Shown: positions 12,993-25,868, counted from the first letter of the stretch. The stretch is DNA of 64,000 bases from Apoda limacodes (GCA_946406115.1 OX291545.1:14832001-14896000); one strand, 5' to 3'. Made by a program: numbers and translations. The notes: generated by a model not told the origin, from the sequence alone.

Positions 12993-13336
12993 TACTAAAT
13001 CCGTACTCAGTAGACCCTTGCCGACGACAACACTGCTCTGCAGTTTGGGATCGGCTTTAAAAGACATGTAGCACTGGCGTCCCAATTTAGATACCAAACT
13101 CTTATTTCCTCTTCATAGAATGCAATTTTCAAAATTTAAAAGTTATTAGTATAAAAATAGTCCTAAGCAATTTTTAGAACGTTTTTATTGTACGTGTTTA
13201 CATAGTAGACACTTTCTAAAAGTAGGCGTTTTTTTTGACGTGAATTCGATGCACGTATTCCTTCCTACCTGGTAGCGGCGGACATTCCAAGAAAAATAAA
13301 ACATAATTAAAAATATGTACTTTTATGTATGTATTT

Positions 13337-13396
13337 TATAGATAATGGTACGGAACCCTTCTTGCGCGAGTCCGACTCGCACTTGGCCAATTTTTT
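13337..13396 (-). repeat. 'ggtacggaaccctt' repeat, reverse arm
   Basis: 'gataatggtacggaaccctt' followed by 'cgagtccgactcgcacttgg'. Reverse complement of 14669-14731. Confidence 0.65.
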
Positions 13397-14668
13397 AATG
13401 GTTTTTGCTAATGCAGCCTTATATTATGGAGTATCAATACTTAGATTTTTTTTATCGCGTCACGTCGTTGCTCCATTGCGAATTAAAGGAATATTACCCG
13501 CCAAAATTTTACCCGCGTTAAAATCTTTTTCCAAGAAACAGTTCAATATTTCCAGGAGACCGAAATAACAACTAACACACACTTACTTTCACTTTTATGA
13601 TCACTTATTACCTACCTTTATTTATGCACCAATATAAACAACTGTACCTGTATTCACAATTAAACACAATGACGGCCATTTGCTGATTGCTAATTAGACA
13701 GCTGACCAACAAAGCCGCAATTTCTGCAGCTAATCATACTGATTGATTAAGCATTTCGATTAAAAAGCCTGGCACTAAAGCTTAGGTATTAATTGCATCG
13801 AATAATCATACACTGTCAATATATGCCAATGTTATCAGGTATCGAATATACATGCGCGAGTTAAGGTCGTTCAGTAGCCAGTATTTTGAAGATTTGCGAC
13901 CTCGCCAATAATTAATTAAGGATTTCATTGAGACATAACGTGTGCCTATGAAGTAAATAGGTATTTTAATGATAAGTGAAGGTTTGGCTAGTGTTTAAGA
14001 CGTTAGTGATTTTTATTAAATTAAATTGCGGCTATTAATAGTAATCAGGCAACACTTACAATGAATACATTAGAAACAGCATTTAAAATAAAAATATTTT
14101 TAATCGATTTTTTTTTTGCTTTAATATGACATATTATGCGTGCCTTTAATTATTATTGATATCAAGATATTTTTTTATTGATACCAGGTAATATTATTTA
14201 TTATTAATACAAAGTAATATTAGTAATTTATTTGCCGTTCCGTAGGTTTTTTGCTCTTTTACTAATTAAATCAAACTGTTTCATACTATGCTTTATACTT
14301 TGTTTTTGTTTTTCGTTCCTCTGCAAAGGATTTTAAAAATGAGTCACATAAGGAAAAAATCAGTTTAGCACCTTTGTTTACTCTAATTCGTGAGCTGGAA
14401 CACTCCCAAGCATTCAAATACCTTCAAACACATATACATTTGGAGGCAGACACTCACTGGAGGCAGGAATGTGGCATTTCAACTTCGCATTTTGAGTGAA
14501 TGTTTGTATACAACTCATCTGTCTCCCGTTATTCGGCATACCAATTACTTTTGCCCAAGACATCCGGTAATTTAAAACATAGATAAGAAAGGTAGTTTCG
14601 AAACATGCAGTCTAGGATGTGAAGTGGAAAGGAGAGAGCCTTAACTAGCATCCCTTAGTCAGCAAGAC
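13397..14668. other. No gene seen; lies between two inverted repeat arms
   Basis: A TAAT/ATTA-rich, less AT-rich part at about 13660-13920. The whole interval is bounded by inverted 60-bp arms, so it might be a single element, but no coding sequence supports that. Confidence 0.35.
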
Positions 14669-14850
14669 AAAAAACCGGCCAAGTGCGAGTTGAACTCGCG
14701 CACGAAGGGTTCCGTACCATTATCTATAAAAACGAGCAAAAAAAATCACGTTTGTTGTATGGGAACCCCCTTAAATATTTATTTTATTCGGTTTTTTAGT
14801 ATTTGTTGTTATAGCGGCAACAGAAATACATCATCTGTATTATACTTATA
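14669..14850 (+). repeat. 'ggtacggaaccctt' repeat, forward copy
   Basis: 'aaaaccggccaagtgcgagt', 'gaagggttccgtaccattat' and 'agcggcaacagaaatacatc'. The core is itself a near-palindrome (gcgagt..actcgc). I know this as a common lepidopteran repeat. Confidence 0.65.
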
Positions 14851-14864
14851 GACAAAAAAAAGCA

Positions 14865-15065
14865 TATGGTCACAAAAGTATGACAGAGCGAACCTACGGT
14901 CTCTTGTCTCTTCCTAACTTGTTTCTAACATTAACAAACAAAATGGCGGACGTTGATATAAAGAGAAAAGAGACTGCGATTCGCTTTGTCTCTTTCTAAA
15001 ACATGGTAAATTTTGTGAGGCTATTGCGCAGTCCATAGGACAAATTACAGAACTCGAGTTTTATG
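14865..15065 (-). repeat. Dispersed repeat, copy 2 (reverse)
   Basis: 'gtcacaaaagtatgacagag' to 'gcgcagtccataggacaaat'. Inverted relative to the copy at 140-320. Confidence 0.58.
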
Positions 15066-16742
15066 ATTACACTTTAATTGCTTTTTTTTATTACAGACAT
15101 AGTAAAAAGGAGATATTAAAATGCTGTTTACGCGCCATTAATTATGTTTTATAAAATAAGTTATCAAATCGCTCCAAAGTCAAATCGTGAGTTTTATCTT
15201 AAGCAACATAAACTTAAATGATACTCTAAGTACATAGATACTGTAGTTCCTCATATTATTAGAGGTCGTTAAACTTAAGGTACGACACGTGAGGTGAGCC
15301 TAGACGCCTGACTCTCACCTCGAAGGCTGCAGAGACGAATCGATGGATTAACGACGTAAAATCGATGTTTGTACACGTCCGACCTCTCCCAATAATGGGA
15401 GCTGATCGATCTCTAAGGCGGTAAATTGCCAACAACAGACACTTTGGAAATAACGAACCGTTTATAGATATATATCTGAGCACTGGAAACAAATGTGCAA
15501 TTGTATGTGCATAATTGTCAGCGTTGATGCAAATTATCTATCGTTTGAATTTAAATTTAATAAGGTTGGTTAGTCTTTCTAAGGCTAAGGCGTAAGTTAT
15601 CCTGGTTCCTTTTCTGTCACTGGGGAAGGATGTTGACAATGTGATGGTGGGATCGTTAAATTAATTTACACGCGATGCTTAAATTTATTTTTCGATATTA
15701 TAAATATGTTGATATTTTTACATATCCATTCACCTTCATGGTCATCTGTTTATCCTTAACAAAGTAACTAAACATCTTTATTAGGTTCTTACTGTATATT
15801 TACAAAAAAACGGCATGTTGCTTGCATTGACTACATTTAAATAAGGGGAAATTATTTTGCGGGCGCCTTATAAAAACATGATAAATAAAATAAACGTGCA
15901 GCATTTAAATGTTTGTTAAAAATAAATTAAATGAGCAGTCAAAAAATTCAAATAATAATAAAATTAGAAACATAATAAATAAGTAAATGTAAATTATAAG
16001 TAGGTGAGCGTATAGAAATAATTACTGGGCGACTATTGTTATACTTGGTAGACTTTCATAGTATTTTAGCAACAATAACATTAAATGAACATTACTTTTC
16101 GTGTACGAGATATGAAAAGATAATTCTTGATTAAAAGATGCCCAGAATAGTATGTATTATCATGTTTTTATTTTTCGTCTTTCAGAGTCTTGGCATTAGT
16201 CGCCGACCCTTTTTTAGAAAACATTTCCTTTTTTATACGCTTAGAGATTCTCAGGTCTTAGCCCTTTAAAAAATATAGGTACAGAATAAATTATTATTAC
16301 CTACTTATATTACAAAGATTAGATAAACTATCATCTATCGTTATTTACCAGAGCCGCAAAAGCACATTAATTCATAAAATGCCAGTATATCATTAAGAAT
16401 TATTAGATGTATAAATTCAACTAAAACTCAGCTTATTTAATAATTCACTGGCATTTCATAAATGTTTACGCTTTTCGCGTCTATGGTTGATAACAATATA
16501 TGATAATAACGCATTTGGAAAGGCGAAATATTTATACTCATACTTATTTACAGTATGATGTTTTTGTCCAGTGACACTATTCTCGAAATCAATTTTCGTG
16601 ACTGTCGGAAAGAAAAGTGTTATATTCTTTTGACTTTAAAAAATTATAATTTCAATTAAATTCAATTATGTATAATATAATCCCATCAAAAACATAAATG
16701 TGAAATGAGAGCCAAGTTCAATATAATGTTGTAAGATGTTGA
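15066..16742. other. No gene seen
   Basis: A 77-codon minus-strand frame at 15259-15492 lies in a slightly GC-richer stretch but its product is not recognised. Confidence 0.35.
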
Positions 16743-16901
16743 CTGACTAGGCTAATTCTTATATACGAATTATTATGTTCGATGGCTAGTTTTACCAGCA
16801 AGCCAAATTTTCGGTATAATAAAATAAGAACCAACAGGTAACTGGTTTAGAGCTTGCGAAGGCTATAATACAATTCGTATATGAGAAACTAGCCAAGTCA
16901 G
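16743..16901. mobile_element. 159-bp MITE with imperfect inverted ends
   Basis: CTGACTAGGCTAATTCTTAT at 16743 and CTGACTTGGCTAGTTTCTCA (complement of 16901 inward) continue to a shared ATACGAATT. Non-coding. Confidence 0.72.
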
Positions 16902-17225
16902 ACCTTGGGCTACAATATATAATCCTAAGTTATAAAAAGAAATGATATTTTATGTTGTTATAAATAAATTTCAGGATTGACCATTGAAATTGGCACCTTT
17001 GGCACCATTGGCTGACATATGTATCTCGCAAGTCTCAATATATGATATATTTATGTGAAATAGTTTTTGAGTTATGAGGGGGTCAAAAGTGGCTCCAAAT
17101 GGTTCGTGTAATATGACACATGGAGCTGCTCGCCAGTTCTGTTACTTGAACTTGGCTTGACACGCTACCGCGTGTCTAGATTTTGTTATATATCATCAAG
17201 GTAGAAAAGAAGTTCGTGGTCCGCC
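16902..17225. other. No gene seen
   Basis: Nothing recognisable beyond AT-rich sequence. Confidence 0.4.
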
Positions 17226-17447
17226 TTATATAAAGCGGTCACCATAGCTTATGGACGCTTGCATCCAGGGTTGCCAACTGTACTCTTAAATAGAGGATTA
17301 TACTCTTTTTCATGAATGTGTACTTTATAATCTATAACGCTTATAAAGTACTCTGAAATACCTACTCTATTTCGTAATCTATGAGTTACTTTGCTGACCC
17401 TTTAAAAATCTAATCTCCCCTTTCTTGAATATTCCCATGCTGTAGTT
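17226..17447 (-). repeat. Family A, reverse fragment split by about 110 bp
   Basis: 'gcggtcaccatagcttatgg' at 17228 and 'ctgaccctttaaaaatctaa' at 17394 are parts of family A, with non-family sequence between them. Confidence 0.55.
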
Positions 17448-17624
17448 TTTTTTTTTCGTCGATTTCAATCGAAAATGTGCAGTGCTACTGGCTTGTTATT
17501 TTTATTTTATTTTATTTTAAGGTTGAGAGGAGAGGCAGGATATGAGTTGTGTTGCAGGGCATTATTATATATATAAAAATAATAATGGTAGGTAATTAAA
17601 ATAATAATATGTAGTAATAGAAGG

Positions 17625-17995
17625 TATATCTTTACATATAAAATGCTTTGTCCTGAATGACTGACGGATCAACGCACAGCCTAAACCGCTGATCGTAGGG
17701 ACCTGAAACTTGGAGGGTGTGTTCCTTGTATTTGACGTAGGCATCCGATAAGAAAAGATTTTCCGAAAGGGTCAAGTGCGAGTGGATCTCGCGCAATAAG
17801 GGTAAACCAACTGTAATGAAATTTTGGTAAGTTGCTATACACACGCCGGGGAATGTTTCTGAGAAAGAAATATAGGGTCAAGTGCGAGTCAGACTGGGTC
17901 AAGTGCGAGTCGGACTCGCGTAATAAGGGAAAACCGATTGTAATGAAATTTTGGTAAGTTGTTATGCACACGCCGGGGAAGGTTTCTTGAATTAG
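17625..17995 (+). repeat. Repeat family E with tandem 3' units
   Basis: The segment 'gggtcaagtgcgagtggatc' to 'acacacgccggggaatgttt' (from 17769) repeats from 17896 with a 127-bp period; a partial third start lies at 17875. Frames of 70 and 96 codons on the minus strand come from this repeat. Confidence 0.65.
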
Positions 17996-18539
17996 TATAA
18001 CCCTTTTACAACAGGTTAGTGCGGCAGTTGTTTTTAAAAAAGAAACAACGTTCGCCGGGTCAACTAGTAGTAAATAAAGTAATGTAATAAATATAATTTT
18101 AAGGAGATATTATGATTAATATATTGTATACTCAAAAGGTTAATTTTAGTTTATCACTTTTTAATTTTTTTTCTCTTATTTCTTTCTTTTTGTCTTAGGT
18201 TAAGTAGGGCGAAGGATAATAGTTATGCAGCTGTTTTTCTTTTTATTTTATGTAGATTATATATTTTGTATTTAAAATTACAGTAAGTGTAGCTAGTTAA
18301 CTGTAATTATTAATGATTTAGAATCTTTTTATTTCCTATTGTCAAAAGAGTCGCAAACGAAAGGTTCCCACTGAAAATCAGTGTTGTGACCATTTGGTCA
18401 CAGCGTAATGCTGAGTGAGAAACCTATTTGGCGCAGAACTCAAATTAGATAAATAGTGTTAACATTTCGTTTTTTTTGTTTCTGTTATTTATAGGTAGTG
18501 TTGTCCAAATAAAATGTTTTTCTTTTCTTTCTTTCTTTC

Positions 18540-18780
18540 TTCTAGTCCTTAGAGAAAATTTTAGCAAGGATAATTCCACAATTAAAGCTTTAGCGGGAGA
18601 AAATTCCAATGGGGAGCGATGCGAATGTAGAAAGTAGCCCTGGACATCATCTCGAACAATTTTTCAGAAGACAGCCCATCAAGCTAGGTAATATATATAT
18701 AATAGGTCTATCCTCAGACTTAAGGATTCGATACGGCTTGTGAGCTTAGGATCGTCGACCATCTCTCAGCTCGAAACAAG
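18540..18780 (-). repeat. Family A, reverse, upstream portion
   Basis: 'ctagtccttagagaaaattt' to 'ctcagacttaaggattcgat' and 'cgacc...tctcagctcg' match the interior and far end of the family. Confidence 0.6.
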
Positions 18781-19874
18781 CTAAAAGGCTCAAGCTGGTA
18801 TCCAGGCAAATCCTAGAGATGACAGCAGTGCTCCATGTGGGGGTGGACTTGTCTTGACCCTTTTCCCCATGGTGAAGTACTGCCTTACCCTATGCAGTAC
18901 ATCAAGCTTTACATGCTAACTTTACCTTGTTTCCAAAATGATCTCGGAACTAAAAGTTACTGGAGATGTCAACGCCGAGGAGTTTAATACTCTTGGTTAT
19001 GGTGAACGTGCAGACTTGTGTCTTCGTTGGGTTGAATCGGACCATGTCTTCCTCTACCAGTCGAAAACCTTGGACAGAACCTGTCAGGTTTAGTACTGTG
19101 ATTAAAACTTATTTTAATCCATAGCTTAATATGTGATAGTGGACACCGTAAAGTCGTTTTATTAGCCCTAATCATATTAATTTGTATGTTTTATTCGGGT
19201 CGATTTAATCAAATTCAAGCTTACTCCTAAATTCAGTTTAATTGATAATTTAATGAGTTGGTAATAGTTATTTATGATACAAGTGCGGTAAGTAGGTTAT
19301 TACGAATGAATGTCAAGTTTCAAAAACAAGCGAAGCAAGTTCTTTTTAAGGCACGCATACCGGAACGGAATAACCCTTTACACTCACGTATCATACAACG
19401 TTTTTGAATGCATTTTGCTAAGAAGTAAAAGTTAGACTCTTAGACCTCTAGAATCTTTAGAAAATATAAAATATTTTTATTTATTTTCAACTCAAGTGAC
19501 ACTTGATATTCTTCTAGGTACTTATCTCTTGATTTTCGAGGTAAAGTACTCTCACTTGCTATTCAGGCTTGTATTACGATATCTGTAGGAGTTAAATCTA
19601 TAATTTCTTCATCAGAACATATTTTTAAGCTGCTTTGCAATGAAATGGCGTGCTTTTTTTGCTGAGGCAAAGGTCTGCCCTGCGTACAGCCAAATAATTT
19701 TGCTTGCGAATACAATTTAAAAACGTATTTTTTTAATTTTGTTAAGAGGTGTTATTTATCTACTAATAACTTTTAAAGCGCGCAAACTTATTAATAGTTG
19801 TTTTTTTAACAACAAAACCTACTTGCATCCCACTCTATGTGTAAGGTGCAAGCTTTAAAAATAAAAAAAAACCA

Positions 19875-19894
19875 TTATTTCACGCGTGAAATAA
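19875..19894. repeat. Perfect 20-bp palindrome
   Basis: TTATTTCACGCGTGAAATAA is identical to its reverse complement, centred on ACGCGT. Confidence 0.75.
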
Positions 19895-20207
19895 CTTCAG
19901 TAGTGTTGTTTCTTTCCGCATAATTTGTACTCATAATAAAGAAGACTTCACGAGCACTGGCATTGAAAAATATTTGATTATTAATTATATAATGCATAAA
20001 TATGCAATTATTTCTGTGACTATTTTGTCATCATATATTTGATATTCCTCTAGGACCTTACCACAAGCAATAAATTAACTCCGAGCAAGACCTATCGGGT
20101 ATTACATAGAAACTTGGTTTTTAATTTTGGTCTTATCTGTGATTACTTTTATAATAAATATATTTTTAAATAAAAAAAAGTGCACTACCTATATGGCCCC
20201 GCCTAAA

Positions 20208-20281
20208 GTTTGTTAGGGCAGACTGGTTTGTTAGGGCCCTAATTGGCTGGACTACCGGATTTTAGTGACTACTGGATTTTA
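20208..20281 (+). repeat. Two short tandem duplications
   Basis: 'gtttgttagggc' at 20208 and 20226; 'gactaccggatttta' at 20250 and 'gactactggatttta' at 20267. Confidence 0.5.
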
Positions 20282-20299
20282 ATCGATACAAATTCAATT

Positions 20300-20520
20300 T
20301 CCCGATGAATGGCGCAGTGTTAAAACAACGGGCTGCCGGCTGTCGAAGGACCCACGTTCAATGCCTCGACTCTAGTTTGTGCCCGGCACAAACAAACATC
20401 ACACCAATGGTACACCACCTATCACGTGACTCGGGACGGATTACCATCGGTGATAAACGTGGATGTTGCGAGCATACGTTGGTTCGCAATATATCTAACT
20501 ACCCTTTTGGGGATAAGTGC
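20300..20520 (+). mobile_element. Possible tRNA-derived SINE
   Basis: 'aatggcgcagtgttaaaaca' (box-A-like), 'acccacgttcaatgcc' (box-B-like), then 'ttgtgcccggcacaaacaaa' and 'gatgttgcgagcatacgttg'. The 109-codon open frame across it looks incidental. Confidence 0.4.
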
Positions 20521-22784
20521 CATATTGGTAGATTATATTATTATTACATAATTTTAATACGTCACAATTACACAGTAATTACGTCACAGGAATGGGGGGG
20601 ACTGAATATTGGTCGTAAACGAAATTTTACTTGAAACACTAATTTTATTTATTGCAGAACATATTAAAAACTTCATACAAATATAAAAAGAGACAAAGTT
20701 TATTTTGTAATTTTGGTTTTATGAGAAGCGTAATCTCCGGATCAACTGCACCTATTTGAGAGTTATTCTACTATTTGAAAGCATCATTATTCCAGATGGA
20801 AATGGATAAGTTACATAGTTGTGATGTTTTCGTCAACTCAATCGGAAAAAAGATCTACCTAAGCTAGATAATTGTTCAACCCGGACCACAGAAAATTTAT
20901 AATCTAGAGGAGTGCAATAAGGAATAAATTATCATCATTTTCGAGATATATCAGATTAATGCTTCGTTTTCTTTGTTAAGTCATTACATTTCCTACTTAT
21001 AGCTTCAGTAGTTGGTAAGTACTTAGCGATCTCAATTCCACAATATTTACAGAGCCATTTATGAACATCGAACATGGCCAACTGCATCGAGTTCCTCTAC
21101 ATCTAACCTTGATTTGTGTGACTGTATATTTTAATTAACGTGTCTATTAATTGAATGAAGAACCCAGCTTGTTAAGAGAGCAATAAATTATGTGTGTACT
21201 AAGCGGCAATAGATAAAGTAATGAATCAATCGGTTTGACGAAGAGTTTCCACAAACATGTCGAAGCACTCAATCGGCACCCGCGGCGATGAGCGCCTTAA
21301 TTGACATGTGTCAGAGTGTGTGCCGCTGACCCCTGGGTCCCTCGTGAACATAGTTTGTTGCGTTCCAAAGAAACTTTCGCCAGCACAGCCTCGTGTACAA
21401 TTGTGTTTATGTTAATGATATATTGGCATGTAGATGCTGGGCTTTAATTGCCAAAATACTTATAACATTTTGTGCAGGACGAAACTGGTATATTATCTTC
21501 TTTCGTTTTCACTTTTAGATGTAAGTTCTGATCTCTGACACAATCTGAATTGTTTTTTAAAGTATTAAATAGTAACCTTCACTTTTAACTGTACCTCAAT
21601 AAATATTCTACACAGGTAGATTTTGTAACGCACTTGCTCGGAAACACAAGTGTCACTTCACTCTAGTTACACCCTCAATACCAACCTCGGTTCAATACCA
21701 ATGTCGGTATTTCAAAGTGACGTTTGCTTAGATGAAATGACAGGAGTTAGTGTAGCGACACCATGGGGTTGGTATACTACATAATATAGGTTACCGTACG
21801 CAGGATGACAGATTTTCCGATAATCGACCACATCGAATCGCAATTAGAATACACTTTTGTCACAAGTGTTGTTTTACTGTTATGCCTGGATTCTGGAGTC
21901 TATGATGTATGCTGTCATCAAATTTAAGAGTAAACCAGAGCAGAGCTTAGCACAAATCAAGTGATTTTTATATATTTAATAGCAACATCGGTTCCCTTTA
22001 AAATGAGAATGCGTCCATTATTCATTATTTATTGTCCATCCTGTGTATCCGGAGATCCATTTGTCACAAGCTTGTACTTTCTGCAACAAAATAATATAGA
22101 CAATTGACTTGGGAACACGTCAAAACTTGTATCTTTTATACTTTAAAATTCCTTTTTTGCGATATCCTTACGTTATTTGGACAACTATTTTAATTTGTAT
22201 TGAAGTTGATTTCGTAGTAAAGATGCGATATATTTATTTATCCTTAACCTAACTGTCGAATATCGTTTAACAACATCTACGTAAATATCAGTTAATCGTG
22301 ATTTTGAGCACAGCACCTTTACAACGTTCACCCCGTGGCTTCGCGCCCAGCATTCCTTAAGAGTCCTGAACCACGCTGAACTTTGCTCTTATTGACAATT
22401 CGTGCTCGCCACCAAGTACTCCAAGTACTAGTGTATCGCGCTTATGCACTTTATACCCGTTTTAAGAAGCATCCTACGATAAACTGCATTGTTGCAGGGA
22501 TTGTCTCACTGTCTATAAGAATTAACGAGAGACTGAGACAATATCGCAATAAATAAGACTGGTTAGTGAGAATCTATAAGTGGAATGAAAAACATTTATT
22601 TCAGCGGGTATTTACTATGTGAACCACCGCCGCCTACTTACACCGCTGGAATACCGCAAGTAATGGTTGCAAAATACTTCTCTTCCGTTATATATATATA
22701 TATACAGGTAATTTGGAAAATACATTTGTTAATATTAAACATGATAATTTTTCTACAAGTTAGTCATTTGTGGTTTACTAATCT
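20521..22784. other. No gene seen; candidate regulatory island at 21230-21420
   Basis: The stretch around 21270-21380 ('cggcacccgcggcgatgagc', 'gctgacccctgggtccctcg') is GC-richer and apparently single copy, with no open frame. Confidence 0.3.
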
Positions 22785-22965
22785 GTAGCTCTGTTGGTAA
22801 TCATGATTGGATTGCCTGGCGATCCAAGGAGCGTGGTACAATACCCGCATTAGACAAAGTTTTATGTGATAAACATACACTGGTATACATAGTATAAGTG
22901 CTGCTCAGTTTAAAACCAGATGGCGCTGTGTGTTAATGTCCAGGAATATTTGCTTATTAGTTATT
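22785..22965 (+). mobile_element. Diverged family C SINE
   Basis: 'tgtagctctgttggtaatca' at the head and the diagnostic tail 'ccagatggcgctgtgtgtta' plus 'atgtccaggaatat'. Confidence 0.5.
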
Positions 22966-23250
22966 TCATAATATAATTTCATCATTATATTTATTTATTT
23001 CATTGCATGCGATATCTGTAGCATGTCGCCTGCAAAGGTCTTAGCGAGAAAATTTGTAGGTTACGATGGTTCTAACAGAACAAGTTTGAATAATCTCGAA
23101 AACTGTAGCGGCAAACGTTTTATCGAAAAATTAGGCCTTGTACCGTCAAAATAAAAGAAAAGAAAGTTACACACAAAAAAATATCTTTAAGTTGCATATA
23201 TAATATATCATATAACATTTTAAAAAGATAAAAATATTTAGAATTCTAAA

Positions 23251-23535
23251 TCTATACCAACATCATACGTGCAAAAGTTTGAATGGATGGATGTTTGTTC
23301 TTTAATTACGGCAAAACGGCTAAACAGATCAGATGAAATTTGGCACAGAGATAGATTTTAGTCTGGAATAGCACATACGCTTTTTATTCCGGAAAATTCA
23401 AAAGTTCCCTCGGCAATAACCATAATCGAATTCCACTTTAACGAACTATAGCTGGCTATAGCAAACTTATTTAGTATAACTAAGGAGTTGCCGTAGAAAT
23501 CCCACGCCGATAACCGAGTATGTATTAGTTTATAG
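23251..23535 (+). mobile_element. Non-autonomous Helitron, 3' end lost
   Basis: Starts TCTATACC after an A, then the family sequence 'gcaaaagtttgaatggatgg...gatgaaatttggcacaga...cccacgccgataaccga'. The hairpin and CTAG end are missing. Confidence 0.65.
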
Positions 23536-23569
23536 TCTGTATTTAGACCTCGGCAAACGTATGTAGATC

Positions 23570-23755
23570 AAATTGAGTACGTTCTCAGAAAAGGCCAGGT
23601 CAGGAGTACTCGGAGCCGTAGGAAATGTATGAAAGCATTGATGCGTATAGATGAGGCAAGAGAGGTATGCCAGGATTGTAGCAAGTGACAGTCTTTGGTC
23701 TCTGCCTACCCCTCTGGGAAACAGGCGTGATGTTATGTATGTTTGTAATGTATTA
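23570..23755 (+). repeat. 3' tail of a lepidopteran LINE-type repeat
   Basis: 'agaggtatgccaggattgta' and 'ggtctctgcctacccctctg', ending in 'gttatgtatgtttgtaatgt', a familiar end with short TATG repeats. Confidence 0.5.
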
Positions 23756-23872
23756 GTTATTGCATATTATTTCTTCAGTGTCATGTAATAATATTTTTCT
23801 ATTCGTAGATATGTCTATTGGCAATAGACATGCTACTATGCAATTTATTTATACAGAACAAAAGGCTTAGAG

Positions 23873-24177
23873 CAGTAGTTCCCAAAGTGGTTCACGGGAG
23901 ACTCGACGGGGGTCTACGTTCGCGTGGCAAATAATAGGGGTTCACAATTCGTAAGCCTTTTTGATAAGCCAACTTTACTTATTGACATCCACTCACAGTA
24001 CAATCAATTAATTAATTAATTAACCAATCAATTGTCACTTTTTTTTTGAAAACTATTAATTCGTGGTTGGAACTCAGCCGCAACGCAAATTACCATAGTT
24101 AGATCTAATTTTCACATTTTTTGTCCAGTTTCGGGAATATGGTAGAAATGTAGCTGCAGGGGGTCTGGGAACCTCTG
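23873..24177. mobile_element. hAT-like non-autonomous element
   Basis: Left end CAGTAGTTCCCAAAGTGGTT and right end, read inward, CAGAGGTTCCCAGACCCCCT are the hAT type of terminal repeat. No open frame. The 8-bp flanks do not match well, so the target duplication has decayed. Confidence 0.58.
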
Positions 24178-24463
24178 GTTTATTTATTCATACTTCACTT
24201 GCTGTTATGCCTTCGCTTTCTCTGGCCAAATCCTGACTTAGTTAGTTAGGCATTTGCAATTGAATTTGACGGTATGTTATTCTGTCCCTGCATGGTCTTT
24301 CATTTTACCCATTATTACTTTAATTCTGGTAATTTACGTCTTAAAGAACATATATAAAGCCACTTAGTCCATATACTTGCATCAGAAACAGTGTTGTGGC
24401 AATAGTCTCACTCTCTGTCACGCAGTTAAACACAAATTACTTCAAAAGACACATTATGTTATA

Positions 24464-24739
24464 CTAGATTTTGCCAGCGGCTCCCACCGCCCTAAAATTG
24501 GTTATCGGCGTGGAACTCCTTAAATAAAATGCTAACGACGTTTGCTAAAGCAAGCTGTAGCTAAGCTCGGTTATATTTATTCCCGCGGGAACTTTTGAAT
24601 TTGTCGGGATAATATTCCAGGACCTAATCTATAGGTGTGCCAAGTTTCATCCTGATCCACCCAGTGGCTGAAGCGTTATTAAGTAAAAACATCCATCCAG
24701 ACATTATTACAAACTTTCACATTTATAATATTAGTAGGA
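24464..24739 (-). mobile_element. Non-autonomous Helitron, both ends intact
   Basis: Minus strand: A|TCCTACTAATATTATAAATG at the right and 'gggagccgctggcaaaatCTAG|T' at the left. 276 bp, no coding capacity. Same family as the copies near 6.0, 30.6 and 39.7 kb. Confidence 0.8.
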
Positions 24740-25611
24740 TACCTATGATATTTTTTGTTTGTGTTCCTTATCCATATGTTTAACTTTCATTGTGAACGGC
24801 TATTTAAAAAGACAGATGTTTGGACTGAAATCTTCAAAACCCTTTGTTTCTAATGTTAACATAAAGTATTTTTCAGAACCTTGTGATTAAATCAACGAAT
24901 TGTTGCGTTCGGCTATCGATGATTCGGCTTTTAGTATTCCGACCTTTTGCTTAAAAGTCCCCTCATCATCACCGTATGGGATCTTGGAATTATTATTCTT
25001 AGCCTTCGTAACGTCTTCACTTAAAAGATCGACCTCATCGTCATTGACTTGGATAGCTGCGGCTCAGGTTGGGTAAAATCTGTGCTCGCGCGTTGCCGAC
25101 CCTTCAGAAATCTAATAACTTCTTTTTTGAATTGAAAGATAATTCAACACCACCCTGGGACGTCATATACATAAATGGCAAGTAATCCTTTTTTTTTACA
25201 ACTTTTTTGCCACATGATTCTATTTTGCCTTCTCGAAGCTGATTCATTTAACTCTACTGCAACTTACTTAAACTTTCATCTACTTACATCAAAGCATTTT
25301 AGCACTATTAAAGAAACCACTAGGTTTATATTGGTCAAGGCTATTCATTTAGTGTTAGATGTTAAATTATTTTTATTTATATTTATATTTATTAAAACAG
25401 ATAAGTATCTTAAGAGGGGGTATTACGGTGAATACCCATTGTAAAATTGCAACTAGAAATAGTAACTAAAATTCCATTATAATATTACTCAATACAAAAG
25501 TAAAGGCTGGCAATAGCAAAAATTTAATACAGTTAATCAAATTCGATTTTCTCCTGTACTAGGTTTACATTCCACGGGTGTTTTTATAGGCTTTTATGTC
25601 TATATGTATAT
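24740..25611. other. No gene seen
   Basis: Contains the short family A fragment. An 89-codon frame at 25175 is low-complexity and hydrophobic because of AT bias. Confidence 0.35.
25086..25136 (-). repeat. Family A, short reverse fragment
   Basis: 'cgcgttgccgacccttcaga' followed by 'aatctaataacttctttttt'. Confidence 0.55.
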
Positions 25612-25868
25612 TTATATATATAATCAGAATCTCGGAAACGGCTTTAACGATTTTCATGAAATCAGTATTTAGGGGCGATAAATCATTCTTGTTAGGTTTC
25701 ATTTGTAGAAATCTTCTTTTATCCGTGTTTTCAGACAGTAATAAACTGAAAAATATGACTGTTCCTGACATCTATTGGCGAATAGTAATACTATTATTTT
25801 TACTAATGCTACTTGACAATAGATGGTGTTTTCAAAAAAACTAGCAGAGCTCGGTCTTCAAGGTACTG
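25612..25868 (+). repeat. Repeat family F, longer copy
   Basis: 'tatataatcagaatctcgga' through 'aaatcagtatttaggggcga' and 'ctattggcgaatagtaatac' to 'gcagagctcggtcttcaagg'. Short frames on both strands through it are incidental. Confidence 0.6.

Larger units (their letters stand above)
18781..20299. other. No gene seen
   Basis: 18781-18920 may be a further part of the repeat preceding it. A perfect palindrome lies at 19875. Confidence 0.35.

Noticed and set aside
17632..17971. 70- and 96-codon minus-strand frames sharing similar peptides
   Set aside because: The similarity comes from tandem units of repeat family E, not from a protein family.
20305..20634. 109-codon plus-strand frame
   Set aside because: Its first two-thirds are a SINE-like sequence with box A/B-like words.
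24004..24023. ATTA tetranucleotide run as a possible functional site
   Set aside because: It is a short microsatellite inside a hAT-like element.
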